Assembly (NCBI GenBank): GCA_965277735.1
Contig: CBDIDO010000003.1
Coordinates: 620,001 to 684,000 of the forward strand
Source of the DNA: RH-AL1 sp965277735
GTDB lineage: Bacteria; Pseudomonadota; Alphaproteobacteria; Rhizobiales; Beijerinckiaceae
DNA length: 64,000 nucleotides
Direction: 5' to 3'
The position numbers were made by a program, and so were the translations under genes. The notes beneath the pieces are model-generated. The model did not search any database, was not told the origin of the DNA, and was given only the letters and a program-made list of their open reading frames with translations. How positions within the stretch are numbered: the first letter of the stretch is position 1; each line of letters opens with the position of its first letter. Of this stretch, positions 42,087-50,683 are shown one piece after another.

Positions 42087-43019
42087 CTAGCGCGCTCCCG
42101 CCGCGAACAGGTCGGCGCCCTGCTCGAGCCGCATGCGCAGCGCGAGCAGCGCCTCGGAGGCCGGGCGGTCGGTGCGGTGCAGGGCGAGGCTCCAGCCCTT
42201 GGCGCGGACGATCGAGGTGATCGCGTCGCGGTGCGCGGCGAGGCGGCGCATGTACATGTCGCGGAACCGCTCCGCCTGGCCGATGCGCATCAGCGCCGAC
42301 GTGTCGACGTCGACGAACTCGGTATGGCCGGCGAAGGGGAAGGTCTCCTCGACCGGGTCGGCGATCATCAGCAGATGCCCGCGCGCGCCTCGCGCGGAAA
42401 TGTCCTCGATGCGCGCGCCGATCTCGCCCGGCGGCGTCAGGAAGTCGCTGATCATCACGATGCGGACGCGCGGCGGCAGCGGGCCGGCGGGCGGCAGCTC
42501 ATCGTCGCCGGTGCGGCGGTCGTGGGCAAGCGCCTCGGCGAAGCGCTCGATGACGTTGCGCGAGGCGACCGGGCGCGTCAGGCCCGCGAGGCCGACGCGC
42601 TCGCCGCCGCGCACCAGGAGATCGGCCGCGGCGAGGCCGAGCACGATGGCGCGGTCGAGCTTCGACTGCATCGCGAGCGACGAGGCGTAGGCCATCGACG
42701 GCGAGCGGTCGATCCAGAGCCAGACGGTATGCGCGGATTCCCATTCGCGCTCGCGCACGTAGATCCGGTCGTCGCGGGCCGAGCGGCGCCAGTCGACGCC
42801 CGAGGCCGACTCGCCGGCGACGAAAGGGCGGAACTGCCAGAAATTCTCGCCGATGCCGGCGCGCCGCCGCCCGTGCACGCCGTGCAGGGCGGAGGACGCG
42901 ATCTCCTTCGCCGCCACGACCAGCGCGGGAAGGCGCCGCGCGAGATCGAGCGCGCCCTGCTGCTGCGGGCCGCCGGGACGGCGCTCGGACTGGTCGAGAA
43001 GGCGCGCGGAGACGGGCAT
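42087..43019 (-). CDS. DUF58 domain protein
   Basis: A 310-residue protein with the DUF58 core: FRPFVAGESASGVDWRRSARDDRIYVREREWE, followed by a von Willebrand-factor-A-like part with a metal-site motif (LWIDRSPSMAY) and VMISDFLTPPGEI. No membrane helix is obvious. DUF58 proteins pair with MoxR AAA+ ATPases and Bat proteins, and are thought to mediate metal-dependent assembly or stress functions at the membrane. It sits between the MoxR gene (seven bases upstream) and the BatA gene (adjacent). Confidence 0.92.
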   Translation of the reverse strand: MPVSARLLDQSERRPGGPQQQGALDLARRLPALVVAAKEIASSALHGVHGRRRAGIGENFWQFRPFVAGESASGVDWRRSARDDRIYVREREWESAHTVWLWIDRSPSMAYASSLAMQSKLDRAIVLGLAAADLLVRGGERVGLAGLTRPVASRNVIERFAEALAHDRRTGDDELPPAGPLPPRVRIVMISDFLTPPGEIGARIEDISARGARGHLLMIADPVEETFPFAGHTEFVDVDTSALMRIGQAERFRDMYMRRLAAHRDAITSIVRAKGWSLALHRTDRPASEALLALRMRLEQGADLFAAGAR

Positions 43020-43026
43020 CAGTTGA

Positions 43027-44034
43027 TCACGAAAATTTCGCCGTCAGCTTCTTCACCACGCCCTCGATCGTCTCGCCGTCGGCGCGGGCGGAGAAGGTGA
43101 GCGCCATGCGATGCTTCAGCACCGGCTCGGCAAGCGCGATGACATCGTCGAGCGACGGCGAGAGGCGGCCGGAGACGAGCGCGCGCGCACGGGAGGCTAG
43201 CATCAGCGCCTGCGCCGCGCGCGGGCCGGGGCCCCAGGCGATCGACTTGGTGATCGCGGCGTCGCCCTCGCCGGGGCGCGCGTTGCGGACGATGTCGAGG
43301 ATCGCCTCGATGATGGTCTCGCCGACGGGCAGACGGCGCACGAGGCGCTGCGTCGCCTGAAGGTCCTCGGCGCTCATTGCCGCCTTGGCGACGGCCTGAT
43401 GCTCGCCGGTCGTCTCGATGAGGATGCGCTTTTCCGCGGCGCGGTCGGGGTAGGTGACGTCGATCTGCATGAGGAAGCGGTCGAGCTGCGCTTCCGGCAG
43501 AGGATAGGTCCCCTCCTGCTCCAGCGGGTTCTGCGTCGCCAGCACATGGAAGGGGGCCGGCAGGTCGTAGCGCTCGCCGGCGACCGACACATGGTATTCC
43601 TGCATCGCCTGCAGCAGCGCCGATTGCGTGCGCGGGCTGGCGCGGTTGATCTCGTCGGCCATCAGCAGCTGCGCGAAGATCGGGCCGCGCATGAACTTGA
43701 AGCTGCGCTTGCGGTCGACGCTCTCTTCCAGGATCTCGGAGCCGAGGATGTCGGCCGGCATCAGGTCCGGCGTGAACTGCACGCGGCGGGCGTCGAGCCC
43801 GAGCACGGTGCCGAGCGTCTCGACGAGCTTTGTCTTGGCGAGGCCGGGCACGCCGACGAGCAGGCCGTGGCCGCCGGCGAGCAGCGTCACGAGCGTCTCC
43901 TCGACCACCGTCTGCTGGCCGAAGATCACGGTGCCGATCGCGGCGCGCGCGGCCGCGACCCGGTCCAGCGCGACCTCCGCGTTGCGGGCGACCGCGGCTT
44001 CGAGCGAGGTGGCGTTGGTCGCGGGCTCGGCCAT
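43027..44034 (-). CDS. MoxR-family AAA+ ATPase
   Basis: A 335-residue AAA+ ATPase. Walker A is degenerate in the usual MoxR way (GVPGLAKTKLVE) and Walker B is MADEINRAS. Sensor and arginine-finger segments follow (ATQNPLEQEGTYPLPEAQLDRF). MoxR proteins act as chaperone-like partners of von Willebrand domain proteins; here DUF58 and BatA lie directly downstream. It is the first gene of the operon, divergent from the DUF1285 gene with a 77-base gap that must hold both promoters. Confidence 0.95.
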   Translation of the reverse strand: MAEPATNATSLEAAVARNAEVALDRVAAARAAIGTVIFGQQTVVEETLVTLLAGGHGLLVGVPGLAKTKLVETLGTVLGLDARRVQFTPDLMPADILGSEILEESVDRKRSFKFMRGPIFAQLLMADEINRASPRTQSALLQAMQEYHVSVAGERYDLPAPFHVLATQNPLEQEGTYPLPEAQLDRFLMQIDVTYPDRAAEKRILIETTGEHQAVAKAAMSAEDLQATQRLVRRLPVGETIIEAILDIVRNARPGEGDAAITKSIAWGPGPRAAQALMLASRARALVSGRLSPSLDDVIALAEPVLKHRMALTFSARADGETIEGVVKKLTAKFS

Positions 44035-44111
44035 GGACGGGTGGCTCCTGGGGGAATAGGTGGGATACTATGGCGGGACCGAGCGACTTTGGCGCTCTTT
44101 GGGTTCAGATT

Positions 44112-44708
44112 ATGACTGAGAACGCGGCGCGGGAGAAGGCGACGCAAGGGAGAGCGACAGATGGACCCGCTTCCCGGCTGACCGGCCTCGCGGCGGCGGT
44201 CGGTGCTGTCAAGCTGCGCGGTCCGGCTCCCGTGGACAAATGGCATCCGCCCTATTGCGGCGAGATCGACATGAAGATCGCCGCCGACGGCACCTGGTTC
44301 TACGCCGGCACGCCGATCTCGCGACCTGCGATGGTGCAGCTCTTCTCCGGCATCCTGCGCAAGGACCCCGAGCGCTACGTGCTGGTGACGCCGGTCGAGT
44401 GCGTCGGCATCGCCGTCGAGGACGTCCCCTTCATCGCCGTGGCGATGGAGACGGACGGCGGGACGCTGCGCTTCGTCACCAACCTCGGCGACGAGGTCGA
44501 GGCGGGCGACGCGCATCCCATGCGCTTCGGGCTCGCGGCCGACGGCGGCGTGAAGCCATATGTCCTCATCCGCGGCGGCCTCGAGGCCCGGCTGACCCGG
44601 ACGCTGGCGATCGAGCTGCTCGATCGTGTCGAAGAGCGCGACGGCAGCGTCGGCATCGCCTCCGGCGGCGCCTTCTTCGCCATCGGCCCGGCCGAGGCCG
44701 AGGCGTGA
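44112..44708 (+). CDS. DUF1285 family protein
   Basis: A 198-residue protein of the DUF1285 family, with the expected CGEIDMKIAADGTWFYAGTPI and VLVTPVECVGIAVEDVPFIAV segments. The structure of a family member is a small beta-sandwich pair; its role is unknown. ATG 44112 gives an N-terminal tail of about 40 residues rich in Ala/Thr before the domain. The gene ends in a GTGA overlap with the NUDIX gene and opens a four-gene operon that ends with cca. Confidence 0.88.
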   Translation: MTENAAREKATQGRATDGPASRLTGLAAAVGAVKLRGPAPVDKWHPPYCGEIDMKIAADGTWFYAGTPISRPAMVQLFSGILRKDPERYVLVTPVECVGIAVEDVPFIAVAMETDGGTLRFVTNLGDEVEAGDAHPMRFGLAADGGVKPYVLIRGGLEARLTRTLAIELLDRVEERDGSVGIASGGAFFAIGPAEAEA

Positions 44709-45379
44709 ACATCCGTCCGCGTCCGCCGCTGCCGCCCGAGTCCTTCGATGCCGAAGCGGTGTTCGCGCGCATCCGAGAGCGGATCGCCCCGTCGCTCGCC
44801 GCCGATGCCTTGGATCGCGCCGCGACCCCGCGCTATGGCGACCACATCCTCAACGCCTGGGACGTGACGGCCGACTTCCTGGCGACGGTGCGCACCGCCG
44901 CGGTGCTGGTCGGCCTCGTCGAGCGGCCGGACGGCCTCACCATGCTGCTCACGCAGCGCACCGCCGGCCTGCGCGACCACGCCGGCCAGGTCGCGTTTCC
45001 CGGCGGCAAGATGGACCCGGACGATGCGAGCGCGGCCGCCACCGCGCTGCGCGAGGCCAACGAGGAGATCGGCCTGCCGTCGGAACGCGTCGAGGTGCTC
45101 GGCTACCTCGATCCCTATCTCACGCGAACCGGCTTCCGCATCGTGCCGGTCATCGCCCGCGTGACGCCGCCTTTCGACATGGTGCTGAACCCCGGCGAGG
45201 TGGTCGACGCGTTCGAGACGCCGTTCGCCTTCCTGATGAGCGAGGCGAACCACCAGCTGCACGAGCGCAGCTTCAAGGGCCAGACCTGGCAGTTCTATGC
45301 CTTCGAGCACGGCGGCCGCAGGATCTGGGGCATCACGGCGGGCATGATCCGCGGCCTCTACGAGAGGCTGTATCTGTGA
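44705..45379 (+). CDS. NUDIX hydrolase, CoA pyrophosphatase type
   Basis: A 224-residue NUDIX hydrolase. The NUDIX box reads GGKMDPDDASAAATALREANEEIGL, shown here only in part; the key residues Arg-Glu-x-x-Glu-Glu are present. The UPF0035 signature QRTAGLRDHAGQVAFPGG precedes it, which identifies coenzyme A diphosphatases that hydrolyse CoA or acyl-CoA to phosphopantetheine and ADP. The GTG start at 44705 overlaps the DUF1285 stop. The next gene begins 14 bases later. Confidence 0.92.
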   Translation: MNIRPRPPLPPESFDAEAVFARIRERIAPSLAADALDRAATPRYGDHILNAWDVTADFLATVRTAAVLVGLVERPDGLTMLLTQRTAGLRDHAGQVAFPGGKMDPDDASAAATALREANEEIGLPSERVEVLGYLDPYLTRTGFRIVPVIARVTPPFDMVLNPGEVVDAFETPFAFLMSEANHQLHERSFKGQTWQFYAFEHGGRRIWGITAGMIRGLYERLYL

Positions 45380-45392
45380 GCTGGCGAGCACC

Positions 45393-45653
45393 ATGATCCG
45401 CGCGCTGTCCGAGCCGCTGGCCTTCTTCCTGGTGCCGTTCGCACTCTATGCCGGCTTTCTCCTGCTGCAGCTGATCAACCCCTTCCTGATCGACAATTGG
45501 ACGCGGCGCGTCGTCGTGCCGCTCGCGCTCGCCGGCCTGCTGCTCGCCGTCGGCAGCCTTGTCGTGGTCGGGCTGCTGGCGCCGCGCTACGAGGGCGGTT
45601 ACGTCCCCGCGCACGAGGAGAACGGGCGCATTGTGCCTGGACAGACGCAATGA
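45393..45653 (+). CDS. DUF6111-type small membrane protein
   Basis: An 86-residue protein with two membrane helices (LAFFLVPFALYAGFLLLQLI and VVVPLALAGLLLAVGSLVVVGLLA) and a short C-terminal tail, YEGGYVPAHEENGRIVPG. It matches my memory of the alphaproteobacterial DUF6111 family, which is commonly located between the CoA-NUDIX and cca genes, as here. Function unknown. Its stop overlaps the cca start (ATGA), so translation is coupled. Confidence 0.78.
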   Translation: MIRALSEPLAFFLVPFALYAGFLLLQLINPFLIDNWTRRVVVPLALAGLLLAVGSLVVVGLLAPRYEGGYVPAHEENGRIVPGQTQ

Positions 45654-46882
45654 AACCGGAGGTGGCGGCCCTGCTGTCGCGCGCGCCGCTCGCCCGCGCG
45701 CTCGACCTTCTCGATCGTGACGGCGAGGAGGCGCGGCTCGTCGGCGGCGCGGTGCGCAACGCGCTGATGGGCCGCCCCGTCGCCGACTACGACATCGCCA
45801 CCACCGCCTCGCCGCAGACCGTGACGGCGCGCGCCAAGGCCGCGGGCCTGAAGGTGAGGCCGACGGGGATCGCGCACGGCACGGTCACGCTGCTCATCGA
45901 CGGGCAGCCGTTCGAGGTGACGACGCTGCGCGAGGACATCGACACGGATGGCCGCCACGCCATCGTGCGCTTCGGGCGCGACTTCGCGCAGGACGCCTTG
46001 CGGCGCGACTTCACGATCAACGCGCTGTCGCTCTCGCGCGACGGGACGATCCACGATTACGCCGGCGGCCTCGACGACCTCGCGCGCTGCCGGGTCCGCT
46101 TCATCGGCAACCCTGCGACCCGCATCCGCGAGGATTACCTGCGCATCCTGCGTTTTTTCCGCTTCACCGCCGAGTACGGCGAGGGGCCGCTCGATGCGGA
46201 CGGCCTCGCCGCCGCTGTCGCGCTGCGCGAAGGCCTGTCGCGGCTCTCGCGCGAGCGCGTTCGCGTCGAGCTTTTGAAGCTTCTCGTCGCGCGGCGTGCG
46301 CCATCGATCGTCACCGAGATCGCCGAGACAGGGCTCATCGGCCCGCTTCTCCAGACGGTGCCGCAGCCGCGCCGCCTCGCCGCCGCGCTCGCGATCGTGC
46401 CGGAGTCCGATGCGATCCTGCGCCTCGCCGCGCTCGCGGCGATCGTGCCGGAGGATGCCGCGCGCCTGCAGGATCGACTGAGGCTCTCGAAGGCCGAGAC
46501 AGCGCGACTCGACGCTGCGACCCGGGTGCTGTCGCGCCTTCATGGCGTGCACGAGCCGCCCGCCAGCGAAGTGATTCGCGCGCTTTTGTTCAAGTTCGGC
46601 CGTCCGGCGGTCGCAGATGGGGTGAGCTTGGCGGCCGCCGAGGCCGGCGGCGAGGGGGTGGCATGGCAGCAGGTGCTGCGCGCCATCGCGAGCGAGACGA
46701 TCCCGGTCCTGCCGTTCACGGCGGAGGATCTGATCGCGCGGGGCATGGCGCCCGGCAAGGCGCTCGGCGATGCCCTTCGGCGCCTGTCCTCCCTCTGGGA
46801 AGCGGCCGGTTTTCCGACCGAACGCTTGGCCCTGAATGAATTGCTCGCGAGCTTTGATGCAGCGCCCGGTGACGATAGGTAA
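45650..46882 (+). CDS. cca: CCA tRNA nucleotidyltransferase / poly(A) polymerase family
   Basis: A 410-residue class II nucleotidyltransferase. The active-site motif is RLVGGAVRNALMGRPVADYDIAT (Gly-Gly and the Asp-x-Asp pair). DALRRDFTINALSL is the next conserved block, and the RIREDYLRILRFFRFTAEYG motif reads nucleotides. It adds or repairs the 3' CCA of tRNA. ATG 45650 overlaps the DUF6111 stop. An AT-rich inverted repeat begins within the stop codon. The protein is a normal length for bacterial CCA-adding enzymes. Confidence 0.93.
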   Translation: MKPEVAALLSRAPLARALDLLDRDGEEARLVGGAVRNALMGRPVADYDIATTASPQTVTARAKAAGLKVRPTGIAHGTVTLLIDGQPFEVTTLREDIDTDGRHAIVRFGRDFAQDALRRDFTINALSLSRDGTIHDYAGGLDDLARCRVRFIGNPATRIREDYLRILRFFRFTAEYGEGPLDADGLAAAVALREGLSRLSRERVRVELLKLLVARRAPSIVTEIAETGLIGPLLQTVPQPRRLAAALAIVPESDAILRLAALAAIVPEDAARLQDRLRLSKAETARLDAATRVLSRLHGVHEPPASEVIRALLFKFGRPAVADGVSLAAAEAGGEGVAWQQVLRAIASETIPVLPFTAEDLIARGMAPGKALGDALRRLSSLWEAAGFPTERLALNELLASFDAAPGDDR

Positions 46883-46906
46883 TGTTATTACTTTTGATAA
46901 TATTAC
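46879..46906. repeat. AT-rich inverted repeat after cca
   Basis: GTAATGTTAT and ATAATATTAC (46879-46888 and 46897-46906) pair at nine of ten positions across an eight-base centre. It starts in the cca stop codon and is the most AT-rich patch of this region. It is too AT-rich for a good terminator, so it may be an operator for the downstream regulator gene. Confidence 0.45.
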
Positions 46907-47029
46907 GGTACGTCACCTAATGTAGCGTAAGCCACGCAACGCAGTGGATAGTGAACAAATGACCTGAACTTACTTGACGGAGAGGCATGGCTCGGCTCTG
47001 AATCGACCCCTTAGCCGGGAGCTGTGACG

Positions 47030-48016
47030 ATGTCGCGCTTGAGCGGGCATGCCGAGAAGATCATTTCGACAATCGAGACCTACGCCGGCACGTCGGCCCT
47101 GGTAGCGTCATGGCGGCGCTCCCTGCGCGTCCATGGTCTCGATCCCGACCTTTCCATCCCGCCGCAGCCGGATCGCGACGCGTGGTGCGAGGCCTGCGAG
47201 CGCGAGGACGACCTCCTCGAGGTGAGCCGGCCGGTGCTCGACCAGCTCCATGAGATGCTGAACAAGACCGACAGTGCCGTCTTCCTCACCGATCGACGCG
47301 GCATGGTCCTCGATCTGCGCACCAACCGCGCGTGCGATTTCTGGCAGCGCAAACCCGACGAGTGGCTCGGCACGATCTATTCGGAAGATCGGCTCGGCAC
47401 GACGGGCATCGGCTTGTGCATCGCCGACCAGCGCGGCGTCATCGTGCGCGGCGACCAGCATTTCCTGGCGCGCTACACCGACCGTGTCGCGATCGCGGCG
47501 CCGCTGTTCGGGCCCAACGGCTATCTCGTCGGCTCGCTCTCCTTCAACCAGGATGCCGCCGCGCATGAAGCGCGGCTCGATGCCTTCATGTCGATGACGG
47601 TCGCGAATTTCGCGCGCCGGATCGAGGCCGAGTTGTTCGCGCGCGCCTATCCGCACACCCGGCTCGTGCTGGCCTCGATGCAGGGGCGCGCGCCGGAAGC
47701 CTTGCTCGCGGTCGACCACGACGATCGCGTCGTCGGGGCGACGCGCGCCGCCCGCCGCCTGCTCTCGCTCGACGACGACGCGCTCGCCGAGGCGCCCAAT
47801 GTCGACGATCTCCTCAACGCGACCGCTGCCCAGCGCGGCGACGTGCTGGCGGAGGCGGAGCGGCGCACGATCGTGCGGGCGCTGTCGCGCGTCGGCGGCA
47901 ATCTATCGGCGGCCGCGCGGCTTGTCGGCATCAGCCGCTCGACGCTCTATCGCAAGCTCGCGTCCTACGAGATCGGCGCGCAGATGGCGGCGACTAAACC
48001 TCGCCCATCGGCTTGA
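47030..48016 (+). CDS. GAF domain / Fis-type helix-turn-helix regulator
   Basis: A 328-residue regulator. The N-terminus (SALVASWRRSLRVHGLDPD) is the entry signature of AcoR-like activators. Residues about 75-210 form a GAF sensor (AVFLTDRRGMVLDL, WLGTIYSEDRLGTTGIGLC). The C-terminus is a Fis-type helix-turn-helix (VGGNLSAAARLVGISRSTLYRKL). There is no AAA+ sigma-54 interaction domain, so it cannot drive sigma-54 open-complex formation in the usual way. ATG 47030 has GGGAG eight bases upstream; GTG 47024 is too close to that site. Its 3' end overlaps the phosphatase gene by 23 bases. Confidence 0.88.
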   Translation: MSRLSGHAEKIISTIETYAGTSALVASWRRSLRVHGLDPDLSIPPQPDRDAWCEACEREDDLLEVSRPVLDQLHEMLNKTDSAVFLTDRRGMVLDLRTNRACDFWQRKPDEWLGTIYSEDRLGTTGIGLCIADQRGVIVRGDQHFLARYTDRVAIAAPLFGPNGYLVGSLSFNQDAAAHEARLDAFMSMTVANFARRIEAELFARAYPHTRLVLASMQGRAPEALLAVDHDDRVVGATRAARRLLSLDDDALAEAPNVDDLLNATAAQRGDVLAEAERRTIVRALSRVGGNLSAAARLVGISRSTLYRKLASYEIGAQMAATKPRPSA

Positions 48017-48449
48017 AGTCGAGCAGCGTCTTGATGCGTCGCGAAAGGCCGTCGCGCACCTCGCGATAGGCCTCGAGCCGCCGCTCGCGCGAGCCCTCGA
48101 CCGCGGTCGGATCGATGGTCGGCCAGTAGAGCACGTCGCAGGCGAGCGTGCGGGTGAATTCGAGCGCCTTGTGGTGCGCTTCCGGCGACAGCGTCACGAT
48201 GAGGTCGAACGAGGCATCCTCGAGATCCTCGAACGTGTGCGGGTGGTGCCCCGTGATGTCGACGCCGACCTCGTCCATCACGGCGGCGGCGAACCCGTCG
48301 GGCTCGCCCGAGCGCACACCGGCCGAGGCGACATACATCTCGCGCCCGAAGTAGAGCCGCGTCAGCCCCTCGGCCATCGGCGAGCGCACGGCGTTGAACG
48401 AGCAGGAGAACAGGATCGCGGACGGCCGCACGAGCAACGGGCCGCTCAT
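47994..48449 (-). CDS. Low-molecular-weight protein-tyrosine phosphatase-like (ArsC fold)
   Basis: A 151-residue member of the low-molecular-weight phosphatase family. The phosphate loop is C16-SFNAV-R22 (ILFSCSFNAVRSPMAEG), and the general acid region is YWPTIDPTAVEG. The usual length is about 150 residues. In Hyphomicrobiales it is regularly found after hisD and UPF0262, as here, and its substrate is unclear. It may dephosphorylate protein tyrosine or small acyl phosphates; arsenate reductase activity cannot be excluded. Confidence 0.88.
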   Translation of the reverse strand: MSGPLLVRPSAILFSCSFNAVRSPMAEGLTRLYFGREMYVASAGVRSGEPDGFAAAVMDEVGVDITGHHPHTFEDLEDASFDLIVTLSPEAHHKALEFTRTLACDVLYWPTIDPTAVEGSRERRLEAYREVRDGLSRRIKTLLDFKPMGEV

Positions 48450-48476
48450 GGTGCCAGGCTCTCGGGCCCCGCCACG

Positions 48477-48956
48477 CTAGCCTTTCCAGTGCAGCGCGGT
48501 GATCAGCGTGAAGAGGCGTCGCGCCGTGTCGTTGTCGCAATCGATCTTGCCCGCGAGCCGCTCGTTCAAAAGGTCCGCGCCCTCGTTGTGCAGCCCGCGA
48601 CGACCCATGTCGATCGCCTCGATCTGCGCCGCGGTCTGCGTGCGGATCGCATCGTAGTAGCTCTCGCAGATCATGAAATAGTCGCGCAGGATCCGCTTGA
48701 ACGGCGAGAGCGACAGGATGTGCACGGCCTTCTGCTCGCCGTCGGCGCCGGCGATGTCGAGCATCAGCTTGGCGTCGTGCAGCGAGATCGTCAGGTCGTA
48801 GGGCCCCGCGTCCTTGCCGGGCAGGCCGAAGGCGTTCTCCTCGATGAGGTCGTAGACCGCGATCTGGCGCTCGTGCTCCTGGTCGGGCGTGCCGATGCCG
48901 ATCGAATCGCCGTCGAGCACGACGGACTTCAGCCGGTTGGTGTTCTCCTCACTCAT
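48477..48956 (-). CDS. UPF0262 family protein
   Basis: A 159-residue protein recognised as UPF0262 by LKSVVLDGDSIGIGTPDQEHERQIAVYDL and FKRILRDYFMICESYYDAIRTQTAAQIEAIDMGRRGLHNEG (both given in part). It is alphaproteobacterial and has no known function. The ATG at 48956 overlaps the hisD stop (ATGA), so it is translated from the hisD transcript; the phosphatase gene follows 27 bases later. Confidence 0.9.
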   Translation of the reverse strand: MSEENTNRLKSVVLDGDSIGIGTPDQEHERQIAVYDLIEENAFGLPGKDAGPYDLTISLHDAKLMLDIAGADGEQKAVHILSLSPFKRILRDYFMICESYYDAIRTQTAAQIEAIDMGRRGLHNEGADLLNERLAGKIDCDNDTARRLFTLITALHWKG

Positions 48957-50278
48957 ATCGCGGCCCGCTGGCGCGTGGCGACGGGGCGCTGGCCGAGGCG
49001 CATCGCGACCGAGCGCGCGTGCGCGCCGAGGCCCTCGGCCTCGCCGAGCGTCACCGCGGCCGGCCCGATCTCGTGCAGGCTCGCCTCGCTGCATTTCAGG
49101 ATCGACGTCTTCTTCATGAAGTCGAGCACGTTGAGGCCGGAGGAAAAGCGCGCCGAGCGCGCCGTCGGCAGCACGTGGTTGGAGCCACCGACATAATCGC
49201 CGACGGCCTCCGGCGTGTGGCCGCCGATGAAAATCGCGCCGGCGTTGCGGATCTTGGCGGCGATCGCTTCTTCGTCCACGGCGATGATCTCGAGATGCTC
49301 CGGCGCCAGGCGGTCCGCCAGCGGCACGGCGCCGGCGAGCGACGGGACGGTGATCACCGCGCCGAAATCGCGCCAGCTGGCGCCGGCGATCTTGCCACGC
49401 GGCAGCGTGCGCATTTGCGCTTCGACTTCCCTTTCGACGGCATCCGCCATCCTGGCATCGTCGGTGATGAGGATCGACTGCGCCGCTTCGTCGTGCTCGG
49501 CCTGGGCGAGCAGGTCGGCGGCGACCCAGGCAGGGTCGGCGGTGGCGTCGGCCAGGATCAGCACCTCGGACGGCCCGGCGATCATGTCGATGCCGACGGT
49601 GCCGAACACCTGCCGCTTGGCGGCGGCGACATAGGCGTTGCCCGGCCCCATAATCTTCATCACGGGCGCGATCGTCTCCGTCCCGTAGGCCAGCGCCGCG
49701 ATCGCCTGTGCGCCGCCGACGCGATAGACCTCGTCGACGCCGGCGAGCTCGGCGGCGGCGAGGACGAGCGGGTTGAGCTTGCCGTCGGGGGACGGCACGA
49801 CCATCACCAGCCGCTCGCAGCCGACCACTTTCGCCGGCACCGCATTCATCAGCACGGACGAGGGATAGGCGGCGGTTCCGCCGGGGACGTAGAGCCCCAC
49901 CGCCTGGATCGCCGTCCAGCGCCAGCCGAGCTCGACGCCGAGAGAATCGGTGAAGCGCAGGTCCTCGGGCACCTGGCGGGCGTGGAAGCTCGCGATGCGC
50001 TCGTGCGCGAGCCGCAGTGCCGCGAGGTCTTCCTTGCGGCAGGCCCCTTTGGCAGCCTTGATCTCTTCGGCTGTGACCCGCAGGCCAAGCCGGCCGAGGT
50101 CGACCCTGTCGAAGCGCTGCGACAGGCGGATCAGCGCCGCGTCGCCGTCGGCGCGCACCTCGCGGACGATCTCGCGCACGGTCGCATCGACGTCTTCCGA
50201 CACCTCCCGCTTGGTTGCGAGCAGCGCCTTGAAACGGCTCTCGAAATCCGGGCTCTCGCTGTCGAGCCGCAACGGCAT
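48953..50278 (-). CDS. hisD: Histidinol dehydrogenase
   Basis: A 441-residue enzyme that oxidises L-histidinol to L-histidine in two NAD-dependent steps, the last steps of histidine synthesis. Conserved segments include GLYVPGGTAAYPSSVLMNAVPAKVAG-like sequence near residue 130, GPGNAYVAAAK, DMIAGPSEVLILAD with zinc-ligand residues, and AEHDEAAQSILIT. The start ATG 50278 is the conserved one. Upstream of it is the toxin-antitoxin pair rather than the murA/DUF2948 genes often found there in this order. Confidence 0.95.
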   Translation of the reverse strand: MPLRLDSESPDFESRFKALLATKREVSEDVDATVREIVREVRADGDAALIRLSQRFDRVDLGRLGLRVTAEEIKAAKGACRKEDLAALRLAHERIASFHARQVPEDLRFTDSLGVELGWRWTAIQAVGLYVPGGTAAYPSSVLMNAVPAKVVGCERLVMVVPSPDGKLNPLVLAAAELAGVDEVYRVGGAQAIAALAYGTETIAPVMKIMGPGNAYVAAAKRQVFGTVGIDMIAGPSEVLILADATADPAWVAADLLAQAEHDEAAQSILITDDARMADAVEREVEAQMRTLPRGKIAGASWRDFGAVITVPSLAGAVPLADRLAPEHLEIIAVDEEAIAAKIRNAGAIFIGGHTPEAVGDYVGGSNHVLPTARSARFSSGLNVLDFMKKTSILKCSEASLHEIGPAAVTLGEAEGLGAHARSVAMRLGQRPVATRQRAAI

Positions 50279-50434
50279 CGAGCTGATCTCCAGGCGGGCA
50301 GTGGGGTCGATCCTCCTTAGCCTTCAAGCGAGGTCGAGGGCAATGGCGGAGGTTTGGGGCGCGGAGGTGCCGCGGATTGCGCGGGTGGCGCGATGGATAT
50401 ACACTGCCTGATGTAGATCATCGGAGGATTGTCT

Positions 50435-50683
50435 ATGCGAGTGAGCAAGTGGGGCAACAGCCTAGCGGTTCGCCTGCCGGCCGCCGTCGTCGAACTGCTA
50501 CAGCTCGAGGAAGGCGACGAGATCGCTATCGAAGTGGCGGGCAAGCGCGCCCTTGGGGTGGAGCGCGATCGAAACCTGGACGAGCTCTTCGCGCGTCTGG
50601 ATGCCTTGGGCCTGCAATTGCCGCCGGGATACCGTTTCTCGCGCGACGAGGCGAATGAGCGCGGCTCGTCGGCCGACGAATGA
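50435..50683 (+). CDS. AbrB/MazE-type antitoxin (VapB-like)
   Basis: An 82-residue protein with the swapped-hairpin AbrB DNA-binding fold at its start: MRVSKWGNSLAVRLPAAVVELLQLEEGDEIAI. The C-terminal half (RDRNLDELFARLDALGLQLPPGYRFSR) would wrap round the toxin. ATG 50435 has GGAGGA seven bases upstream; the TTG at 50429 is less likely. It overlaps the PIN toxin gene by four bases (ATGA) and is the first gene of the pair. It binds and neutralises the toxin and represses its own promoter in known pairs. Confidence 0.9.
   Translation: MRVSKWGNSLAVRLPAAVVELLQLEEGDEIAIEVAGKRALGVERDRNLDELFARLDALGLQLPPGYRFSRDEANERGSSADE

Noticed and set aside
39147..43100. A 1317-codon open frame on the plus strand, opposite the BatA and DUF58 genes
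   Set aside because: It is the antisense shadow of three well-supported minus-strand genes; the protein is Arg/Ala-rich with no domains, as expected from GC-rich antisense frames.
46879..46906. Rho-independent terminator after cca
   Set aside because: The arms are AT-rich and no T-run follows, so the hairpin would be too weak.
47994..48449. Arsenate reductase ArsC as a firm call
   Set aside because: No arsenic resistance gene is nearby, and the position after hisD and UPF0262 is that of the uncharacterised phosphatase.
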